64,000 bases of DNA from Blastocystis sp. Blastoise (taxonomy: Eukaryota > Sar > Bigyra > Opalinata > Blastocystidae). How positions within the stretch are numbered: the first letter of the stretch is position 1; every line of letters begins with the position of its first letter. A program made the position numbers and the translations under genes. The notes beneath the pieces are model-generated. The model made no database searches. It was not told the DNA's origin and worked only from the letters and a program-made list of their open reading frames with translations. The stretch spans positions 1-64,000 of the forward strand of contig JBBPEB010000003.1 in assembly GCA_039096225.1 (NCBI GenBank). The letters are read 5' to 3'. Shown here in pieces: positions 53,401 through 64,000 of this stretch.

Positions 53401-55137
53401 ATAATCAATATATATATAATTAATATATATATACATCACTGATAGCATACATAGCTGCATATTTATATCTCCAATTATCATTTGATAAGAACTGTTCTAT
53501 TAATGCATAGCAATGAGGAAGGAACTTTTTCCCGCGAATCTGTTGAGCAATTTGATCTAATGATGTTAAGGCGAATGAAAATAAGGAATTGGTGTCTTCT
53601 ATTGGTTCATCTTCTCGTTTCTCCCAATCAGGTTCTTCTTCTATATCTACTAACATAGGGAAAATAACATCTAAAACGGGTTGAATAAAATAAGCAGGAG
53701 GGAATGAACGAATAACCGTGGGAGACGATTTACTTAAAAGAACTAATAATTCTAATGATAATTTTCGAATTTCCGGTGTGAGTAACGTATTTCCCGCGAT
53801 TGATATCATAGCTGATATTATTGATTCTAACTATATATATGATTATTGTAAAAAAAATATAATAATATAATAATATAATAATATAATAAAATAAATAATA
53901 ATAATATGATACTATATACATTTTGATTAAAGAAGGTGGGTACTTCATTGAGTATATCGATGAGTGTTTGAATGACTTGGATGGCAGCGTCATAATTACG
54001 ATCGCAGAGGAAATCCGAGAGAGTCTTCAACATTAAGGGAATTACACTAAAGAAGTCATTGAGATCTATGGGTTGTAAATTGATAATTAAGGAAGAAAGA
54101 GCTTTAAATGTCTCTATTTGAACCATAGGGTAGTCTCTCTGTTGAATAAACAACATATATAACGTCTATATATATATATATATAGATAAATGAAAACATA
54201 GAGAATATAATTTGATATAAATATAGAAATCTCTATATACTTTAAGTCTATTGATATCATCTCTATATAGAATAGTAATAAAGGAAGCGATATCTCCTAA
54301 TATTCGAAGGCTACACACACGTTTTGAAGGGTCAGGAGACTGGCATAAGGAAAATAAACAAGGAATCAATTCAGGCCACTATAGAGAAAGCATAATAGTG
54401 CAATATATATTATGGTTTCATATAATTGCTTAATTGATTATAATATATTTTATATATATAATATATTTTATATATTATAATATAATTGCTTAAGTGATTA
54501 TAATATATTTTATATATATAATATAATTTATATATAATTTATATAATTTATATATTTTATATATATAATATAATTTATATATATACTTCTTGATCCGCTA
54601 ATAAATAATTCCCTAATTCTGATATGATATCACATATTTTCTCTTTAATAACTTGTTGTCTTTCACCCTATATATAATATATATATATAATAACATCAGA
54701 ATTCCATTATATTATTGTAAATAAAACTTCATACATCTAGAATAATCAGTAAATCTTTCTTTAGTGTCTGTTGTATATTTTCAGGCATATAATTCCACAT
54801 AGGATCTTCGCCAAGAAACAGCTTTTGTCTCAATAAAACAGCAGCCATACTTCGTATAGCAGAATGAGTAGAAATCTTTAAAATCTATACATATATATAA
54901 TTATAAAATTATATTTCATATTCTATTATTCATAATATAAAAGAAAAAACTCATTCATAAAAACAATATAAATGACAACATAAATACATTAACAAGACCA
55001 AGTATGAATTCCTCAGTGTGACTCTCAGATTCGACAAGAGCTCGCTCAGCCAAATTTCTTCTTTCGTTATCACCAGTGATCAAACCATTTAAAATAAGTT
55101 CTAAATCATTATTTTGGGTAATTGCTACAGTATCCAT
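50499..55137 (-). CDS. IPO5: Importin-beta family karyopherin, importin-5/Kap121 type
   Basis: About eleven exons, from the ATG at 55137 to the TAA at 50499, give roughly 1,100 residues of HEAT repeats, the length of Kap121/IPO5. It carries ribosomal proteins, histones and other cargo into the nucleus with RanGTP. Signature parts: the N-terminal LILNGLITGDNERRNLAERA; RSMAAVLLRQKLF; the acidic TIEEDEIDTDEEDED stretch in the central loop; DPHPRVRFASIYCLGQLSTD, matching the HPRVRxAACxAxGQ signature of IPO5; a second acidic loop FDEEEEEDNNQAENAENVYH; and the C-terminal RQGAAYGIGILAKYGGE. Introns are short, GTATAT...ATATAG, except a repetitive one at about 52074-52342. Exons near 53529, 53714 and 53790 carry CCCGCG/CCGTGGG patches like those in the two chromatin genes. 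Confidence 0.93.
52075..52340. repeat. AT-rich repeats in importin intron
   Basis: Units of ATAAATAATAATAATATA and AAAAATATAAACAAATAATA recur about three times within the intron between KVTMMQ and AWSRMCTALKGDF. Confidence 0.7.
53290..53440. repeat. (ATATAATCAATATAT)n in importin intron
   Basis: About eight 16-18 bp units of AATCAATATATATAT within the intron between YAISD and the preceding ISEFVSEE exon. Confidence 0.8.
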
Positions 55138-56043
55138 CGTTGTTTTCTATAATTTTTATAATAATGATCAAGAAAAAAAGCATACTGTTTATAAAGAAAT
55201 GGGAATGAATGCGTGTTTTTTTGTTTAACAATATAGACTGATAATTCTTGATTTTTTAATACTTGACTTGTATTAATGATTTATTTTAAAAATGCAAGAA
55301 TACAAGAGAAAGAACCTTTCAAAAAATAGACTAGTATTTCTTTTTTCTAACTTCTTTATTAAAACCATGGTTTTCTTGTAAACTCTAGTCTAAAAATATT
55401 TTGTCACACAAATAATTTCAATCCAACCAAATTCTATAGAAACTGTTCGATCTGGATTTTTTTTTAAAGACTAATAAAAAAGGAATTTGTTTTGTTTTAT
55501 AAATGAAATATAGCATGATTTGTATGATTGGTTGAGACAATTCATGATTGAAACTCAATTGAATATATTCTAAACTCCGATTACAGAATCTACATGACAT
55601 TGTTTCATAATTTTGAAAATATTTCATGTAATTTAGTCGCTAAATCTAAGTACATATCCATGATTTAGAATATTATTTTTAAAATTCTCATTTATGTAAT
55701 ACTAAAACAATAATCTGAATTAGTCACTTGAATCTTCATTTGTTTTTTATTATAATCATCTATTCTTATATCTTAACAATCATAGAATAGAATGTTGATA
55801 AATAATATATTATAAAAATATAAATACATAACAAAACACGACAATTGTTAAAACAAAGGAATTATAAAACCATAATATAATAAATAATGACTTGAAACTT
55901 ACTCGCAGAATAAATAAATATATTTATATATATCATGTACATTTTATAATTATAAAAACGCATCAATTAAATTATTTACTAAAAACAAAGTAGATATATA
56001 TTTATGACTATGACTATTACTATATATATATATAAAGAGTTGT
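55138..56043. other. Intergenic between importin start and chitinase-like 3' end
   Basis: About 0.9 kb, probably containing the importin promoter on the left. A minus-strand frame at 55418-55627 was not accepted as it has no recognisable content and no exon partner. Confidence 0.6.
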
Positions 56044-59000
56044 TTAAACACTTGATGGACTAGCATCAGGAGTTGGTACAGGACGTGTGTTTGAAATAGT
56101 ATGTAATTTCTTATTCATTTGAACAAACATAACTGTACCCACAAGAAGTGCAACACCTAATAGACTACCTAAAATACCTATAGTAATAGATTTCCAATCA
56201 TAGGATGATTCATGAGTAACAGTTGATTCATCTAAAGATTGATCAGCTATGAATAAAGTAGAATATCTACTTGTAGAACCTGATAAGAATTGACCCATTT
56301 TTGTAAGCATAGGACTACCATTATTGAAGTCATCATTATCTACAGTCCATACCATACCTCCTTTTAAGCCCATATCTCGAATATATTCCAATTTATAAGT
56401 AATACTATCTAGATTTTCATATCCATACCATTGATCTTGATATTGAACATAAGGAGTCTTTGTATATTCATCAAATCCTTCAACACCACCTTTAGCAATA
56501 ACATCCATCATTTCTAAATAATTAATAACACCATCTTGACCTGTATAAGGCATAGCAGAACTAGCTCCTTTAGCAGCAGATCCCATAGGTTGACCTGAAG
56601 CAGAAGAAGCTAATGTCCATCCACGACCATAAGTAGCCATACCTAAAACAATCATATCTCTTGGCATACCTAATTCAATCCAATAATGAGTAGCAAAATC
56701 AACAGTATAATAATAATCTAAAGTACCTTCAACAGTATCTTTAGGAGGATATAAAGCAGTTGGAGCACCAGTAACATCTTCCCATTGACCATGAAGATCA
56801 TAAGTCATTAAATTAATAAAATCAATTTCAGGAACCATATTCGGAACATCATAAGCTACATCAATCTTATCTTTACCTGCACCTACAGCTACAGTAAGAA
56901 GAAGACGACTCTTACCTGTTCTACTAGCTTCAGCATCAAAAGCTTGACGCATTTCTCTTAATAAACTAATGAAATTAGCTTTATCTTGAGGTCTTCCTCC
57001 CATATCTTCTACACTAGGATACTCCCAATCTAAATCTATACCATCAAATTCATGAGTACGTAACCAAGAGATAGCAGAATTAATAAAAGCTGCACGATTC
57101 ACAGGAGTCTCGACCATTGTAGTAAATATATGCTTAAATTGTTCATATAAATTAAAATTCCATCCACCAAAAGCCAGTAAAGTCTTACAATTAGGATTTG
57201 TTTGTCGTACTCTCTTATTAAAACGAGCATATAAACCATTAGCAGGATTCCAATCAACAATATCATTCCATTCAACAACTTCAACATTAAATGTTTTAGC
57301 ATTAATATAAGCAAAACCATAAATCATATGAGTAAAGTATTTGGCATCTATTTGTTCAGGCATAAATTTACCTTTATCTGAACGATATTGAGCCCAGTTA
57401 GTAAAGTATCCTACAAAATATTTTGGACCTGAAGGTGCAGTAGTAGGTGCAGTAGTAGGTGCAGTAGTTGGTTTGGTTGTAGGTGCAGTAGTTGGCTTGG
57501 TTGTAGGAGCAGTAGTAGGAGCAGTAGTAGGTGCAGTAGTTGGCTTGGTTGTAGGAGCAGTAGTAGGAGCAGTTGTTGGAGCAACAGTTGGTTTGGTTGT
57601 AGGAGCAGTAGTAGGTTTGGTTGTAGGTGCAACAGTAGGTGCAGTAGTAGGTTTGGTTGTAGGTGCAGTAGTAGGTTTGGTTGTAGGTGCAGTTGTTGGT
57701 GTAGTAGTAGGTGCAACAGTAGGAGCAACAGTTGGTTCAACAGTAGGACATTCACCACAGTCTTGAGGACAGTTTGAGCATGATTCTCCTTCTTGGCAAA
57801 TACCATCACCACAGAAATTAGGTAAATCTTGATCACAAGAAATATTCTTACATAGATCATCATTATCAGCAACTAGAGTTCCTTGATAACAAATAGAACC
57901 AGGAGCTGTAGAATATAATCCATATCGAATACCAAGAACGCATTGTTGGAAGGATCCACAACAATTATGAGGATAACATATAAATCCAATATCTGTAGGA
58001 CCACATGTTCCTGATGGAGTAGGAGCAACAGTAGGTTTGGTTGTAGGAGCAACAGTAGGTGCAGTAGTAGGAGCAGTTGTTGGCTTAACAGTAGGTGCAG
58101 TAGTAGGTGCAGTTGTTGGCTTAACAGTAGGTGCAGTAGTAGGAGCAGTTGTTGGCTTAACAGTAGGTGCAGTAGTAGGAGCAGTTGTTGGCTTAACAGT
58201 AGGTGCAGTAGTAGGTGCAGTTGTTGGCTTAACAGTAGGTGCAGTTGTTGGTTGAGTAGTAGGTGCAACAGTAGGAGCAGTAGTTGGTTTAGTAGTAGGT
58301 GCAGTAGTAGGACATTCACCACAATCTTCAGGACAAGATGAGCATGATTCATAGATAGCACAAACACCATCACCACATGTCTTTTGAGAGGATGGACATT
58401 GGACATTAGCACATCGAGAATCACTAGCTAATACTTGTGCACCATCATAACATAATGTTCCAGGAGCTACACCTTGAACAGGGAATAAGAATCCATTACT
58501 ACATGTATAATACTTATCACAACAATTATCTGGATAACAATATATTCCACTAGGTTTGTTAGAACAAGAAGGAGTAATTTCAATATCAGAATCACATTTA
58601 CAATCATTAGGACAATTTGAACATGTTTCACCAACTTCACATATACCATTACCACATACAGATGGAGCAGTAGTAGGAGCAGTAGTAGGAGCAACAGTTG
58701 GTGTAGTAGTTGGCTTTGTTGTAGGAGCAGCTGTAGGAGTAGTAGTTGGCTTAGTAGTAGGAGCAGTTGTAGGAGTAGTAGTTGGCTTTGTTGTAGGAGT
58801 AGTTGTAGGAGTAGTAGTTGGCTTTGTTGTAGGAGTAGTTGTAGGAGCAGTAGTTGGCTTAGTAGTAGGAGTAGTAGTAGGCTCATAATCAAGAGTATTA
58901 GCTAAAGATCCATAGGGAGCAAGATAAGGTGTATATGCATTATTAGGTTTAGTTTCCCAACTATGAGGTTCATCAGCTATTTGATTATTAAATGACCAAC

Positions 59001-61281
59001 GTACAATGGATCTATAAATATTAAAATATATATATAATGAAAATAGTAACAAAAAATATATATATATATAAACATACTCCATAGTAGGTCCATAGAATGT
59101 TTCTTTTTCAGGTAAATATGCACGAATAGAAGCAAGCATAAGTCTCCAATCATATCGGAAGGAAATACCTGTAGCAGATGGATTCTTTGATTTTCTATGT
59201 GTAAGAATTTTATTATAAACAAGAGATGCTTGAGATTGAATAAGTGTCCAATCAATCTTCCCATGAATATGTTCAACTTCTTCATAAGGATATGATTCTT
59301 TCAGTTTATTAATAAACCAAAGTGTGTTCGTCCAAGAAATAGAGAAATCATAAAGATTAGTAGCTTTACTACAGGATAAACAAGCGTTATTAATATCTGT
59401 ACTATGACCACCATATCCATCTAATTTACAGTCAGAAATAGGATTCTTATCAGCGGTACAACCCTCTACATTCATATTTCCAAATAAACCACGGTTATAA
59501 GTATACATAGCTGCAGCGAATTCCATAGCATCTTCAGCATCTTCATCTCCTTGACGAAGATCCCATGCAGGACGCATTCCCTATATATATAGATATGTAT
59601 ATTTATAAAATGAAAAATAATAAATAATAATACATATTAAGAGAATAATATATATATATATAACAAAGTTACATGTAAAAATATATAAATCATAAATATA
59701 ATATAAATATAATATAAATATAATATAAATATAATATAAATATAATATAAATATAATATAAATATAATATAAATATAATTATATGTAATATAAATATAAT
59801 ATAAATATAATATAAATATAATTATATGTAATATAAATATAATATAAATATAATATAAATATAATATAAATATAATCATATGTAATATAAATATAATCAT
59901 ATGTAATATAAATATAATAAAAAATATAATATAAATAAAATAAACATAATATATACTTGTTTAGGAAGACGCATAATAACATTATGTCTGAAATGAAGGT
60001 CAAGAGAAGATAATACAATAGCTAAATATAAATCACCAGTGACAGAGTCATGATATTCACGGAACTTATTATAATTAATTAAAAATTCATTATCTGAAAT
60101 AAATCTATATATTATAAAAATTAGAATATATATACATATATCAACATAAAGAACAACTTACGAAGGTTTTCTTTCAGAAATAGGAATAGAAGAATTTCCA
60201 GTAAAGAAACGATGAGGAATGACAGAAACATCAGTAGACATAGCAGGAGTTTCGACTTGGAAAGGACCATCCTTATTATTATCGACAAATAAACCATCAT
60301 TTCGTAATGTATTTAAGAATTCATCATCACCATCAACAATAAAATAACTATTATCTTTTTCTTTATAAAGAGCAGTAGCAAAGGTTTCTTTAGCAGCTAA
60401 ACCCATCATAGCATTTGGATTAATACCATATTGATCTTGACCATAAGCGAGGAACATACCAAAATATTTATCAGGAAGACGAATAATAACGGGAGTATTA
60501 CTGACTGTAATGACATTATCAGGTCTACCAATGAACATTTGAGTATATTGATTTCTAAAATCAGAATGGAAACCACAAACATCTTTAGTAGTTGGTTTGT
60601 ATACAGAAGAATCATCATATCCAGGAGAATTCATAATAGTAGTCACTTGATCAAGTAATTGATCACGAGATAAAGTCAATGCATAACTATAGGATATATA
60701 TTGATAGAAAATGAATACAAAAATTATATTTTAATCATTTTTTAATAAAAAAAATATAAATATAAATGTGAAAAATAATTCGAAACAAAAAGAGTAAAAT
60801 TTCTAACTAAAAAAATTAAACAAATTAAAAAATATATTTACGGTCCATGTTGAGTATGGTTAAAAACATAATTTGTTGTAGCATCGCCACCAGATCCATT
60901 AGTATTATCATCAGTACTTGTATCTCCACCAGGTACACCCCAAGGCCATTCAGGATCTTCAGTAGGACAATTTGTTGTTGAAGGACATTCCCAACTATGA
61001 ACAATAGTGCCAGCTTTACATTTAGTACCAGAAGGAAGTTCCTATAAAAGATATTTAATAGATCAGAAGTTCAATGATAGATAATATGATGAATATGAAG
61101 TGAAATATACTTGAGGTTTATGTAAATATCCATTCTCACATTGAACAAATTTTGAACAACAATCGATAGGATAACAAATAACTCCAGAAAAGCCAGATTT
61201 ACATTGATCTCTGTTGTCTGTGCTTTCTGCATAAACAAAGGTAAGGAACAATAGAACGATTTCAATAATATTAACTTTCAT
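56044..61281 (-). CDS. Secreted/membrane-anchored GH18 chitinase-like mosaic protein with Cys-rich modules and Thr-Pro linkers
   Basis: Six exons (61111-61281, 60842-61041, 60162-60686, 59957-60104, 59078-59580, 56044-59011) join exactly to 1,504 residues. Order: signal peptide (MKVNIIEIVLLFLTFVYA); Cys-rich module A1 (CYPIDCCSKFVQCENGYLHK); an ~400-residue domain with INPNAMMGLAAKETF that recalls lysozyme/transglycosylase helices (inference); a Thr-Pro linker; module B (CGNGICEVGETCSNCPNDC); A2 (CYPDNCCDKYYTCSNGFLFP); B2; a long linker; A3; B3; another linker; a GH18 barrel with the catalytic signature FDGIDLDWEYP and MTYDLHGQW; then a transmembrane helix (IGILGSLLGVALLVGTVMFV) and a ~30-residue cytosolic tail. 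It probably hydrolyses or remodels chitin at the cell surface. Module A resembles chitin-binding peritrophin-type domains but with a CC pair. The start is the first ATG; the frame upstream opens only on TTG. Confidence 0.88.
57430..57745. repeat. Thr-Pro linker repeat 3 (coding)
   Basis: In-frame minisatellite encoding (T)APTTKPT/TAPTVAPT units between module B3 and the GH18 barrel. The 12- and 18-bp DNA units (GTAGGTGCAGTA, GTTGGCTTGGTT) vary mostly at synonymous positions. The product is likely an O-glycosylated stalk. The long antisense frame here is an artefact. Confidence 0.85.
58018..58315. repeat. Thr-Pro linker repeat 2 (coding)
   Basis: Five nearly identical 36-bp copies (PTTAPTTAPTVK as protein) lie between modules B2 and A3. 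They are the most homogenised of the three linkers, suggesting recent expansion. Confidence 0.88.
58660..58890. repeat. Thr-Pro linker repeat 1 (coding)
   Basis: Encodes PTTTPTTKPTTTPT/A units between the N-terminal domain and module B1. It uses Thr where linkers 2 and 3 mostly use Ala or Val. Confidence 0.85.
59695..59935. repeat. (AATATAAATAT)n in chitinase-like intron 4
   Basis: About twenty 10-bp units of AATATAAATA, with AATTATATGT or AATCATATGT interruptions spaced about 60-65 bp apart at the 5' side, showing a higher-order repeat. Confidence 0.8.
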
Positions 61282-62006
61282 ATTTGTAATAACAAAACAA
61301 ATAAAATATGTCAAGAAATAAGAAAAACAAAATGAACCAAATATCTTTGTCCCCTATAATGATACACTATTTCGAAGTTATTTCATTGGATACTATTTGT
61401 TTCGATTTTCGAAATATAAATGTTCGTATTGGTTTTTTATAGGACCTCCATAAGTTTTCGAAAGATATACATAATGTTAGTTACGATTTGATGAAATATC
61501 GAATCAACAGAAGACGATTTTCTTTTTCCGGATGAATTGAAACGAATGTATACAGTAGAAAGATATCTATGGTTTCATAGGATAAAATACTACTGACGAT
61601 GAACTGTGTCATAATTAAATGTAAATATTGATCGAAAATAAGTTGTTGATGTCGGTGATTCAGCGATGGATGGCGTGTTCTTGAAGGACATATTTGACGA
61701 AGATAAAATTATGTATATCAGTTTCGGATATGATGACATACATAATTATTTGCGATTTATTGAAGAATATTCTTTAAAAAAATGGTTCTTTTTTAATTTT
61801 TTGTTTTTTTCTGTAATCTCAAATACTATAAGGATAAGAATATATATAGAGTTGACATTTATAAGTTGATTAAATATATGATAAATTTGAAAAAAACTGG
61901 ACTACTTTAAAAATATATGTGAAGAATACATAGAAAACTAATGCATGAATAGAAATATATTAAAAATTAGATCATTATATTTAAAAATATATATAGATCT
62001 ATATAT
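61282..62006. other. Intergenic, promoter side of the chitinase-like gene
   Basis: About 0.7 kb. A plus-strand frame at 61666-61869 begins with a plausible-looking segment (MDGVFLKDIFDEDKIMYISF), then degenerates, and has no exon partner. The sequence at 61320-61640 is less A/T-biased than most spacers and carries two copies of TTTCGAA-type palindromes (TTCGAAGTTA, TTTTCGAAAG). Confidence 0.5.
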
Positions 62007-63801
<1,795 letters not shown>

Positions 63802-64000
63802 TTGAAATTGTTTAATATTTCATATAAAAAGTAATAATTTATGAAAAAATCTTTTTATTCCCTAGAATTCCCTTTGATATTCGTGAATCTATTAAAATAA
63901 TTAAAAAGCAGAGTTTTGCACTCATCTGTGTTTATAAAATATTTAAATTCTTTTTCTATACATATCATATTGTGTTTTGTTGTGAAATAAATATAAACAA
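63802..64000. other. GTF2H2/SSL1 upstream flank, window edge
   Basis: A/T-rich sequence upstream of the SSL1 start. No other gene can be recognised before the window ends. Confidence 0.5.

Noticed and set aside
57473..58888. Antisense VVGAVVG-type frames and Leu-rich sense-shifted frames
   Set aside because: Out-of-frame or reverse readings of the Thr-Pro minisatellites of the chitinase-like gene.
61666..61869. 67-codon plus-strand frame upstream of the chitinase-like gene
   Set aside because: The first 20 residues look protein-like, but the rest is Phe/Ile-rich and no splice partner or family match was found.

Overview
The window is nuclear DNA from a very AT-rich, intron-dense eukaryote. 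Almost every gene is split by short introns that begin GTATAT/GTATGT and end in ATATAG/TTTAG. Coding exons stand out as islands of higher G+C in a background of A/T runs, (TA)n and (TAA)n. No bacterial operon structure is present. The gene set includes complex I accessory subunits, B12-dependent methylmalonyl-CoA mutase, mitochondrial enoyl reductase and a GH18 chitinase-like surface protein with Asn-, Thr- and Pro-rich tracts. This fits an aerobic, mitochondriate protist or an early-diverging (chytrid-like) fungus. Base composition recalls anaerobic gut fungi or dictyostelids, but complex I subunits argue against the former. I cannot name the species.

Layout: 1-2837 has no convincing gene, only a 29-bp tandem repeat and a tRNA-like fold. 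Then come STEEP1-like/DUF167 (+, 2838-4388), methylmalonyl-CoA mutase (-, 4723-7013), an unrecognised ubiquitin-like/SH3 gene (+, 8136-10082), SEC23 (+, 10686-15072), transketolase (+, 15913-18614) and an NDUFB10-like gene (+, 19387-19743). Two large chromatin genes follow head to tail: a PLU-1/PHD protein without a JmjC domain (+, 21043-31022) and a PHD-chromo-PHD-SNF2 protein whose ATPase motifs are degenerate (+, 32799-39699). The right third has NDUFB3 (-, 40088-40252), a SMNDC1/SPF30 splicing factor with a second Tudor-like unit (+, 40522-42135), a five-KH RNA-binding protein (-, 43194-45875), MECR/ETR1 (+, 46231-47675), exosome subunit RRP43/EXOSC8 (-, 48055-49508), importin-5/Kap121 (-, 50499-55137), a membrane-anchored chitinase-like mosaic (-, 56044-61281) and TFIIH subunit p44/SSL1 (-, 62007-63801).

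Most genes are unrelated housekeeping functions: COPII traffic, pentose phosphate pathway, propionate/odd-chain catabolism, respiration, splicing, RNA decay, nuclear import and transcription/repair. The two adjacent chromatin genes are the most unusual part. Both look like non-enzymatic relatives of known chromatin enzymes (KDM5 and CHD/Mi-2). They share intron style, and their exons share recurring CCCGCGGG-like and CACGTG hexamer motifs that are conspicuous in such AT-rich DNA. They could encode partners in one histone-reading complex, which is inference. Gene models below were built by hand from splice-site phase and protein similarity remembered from known families. No database search was possible.
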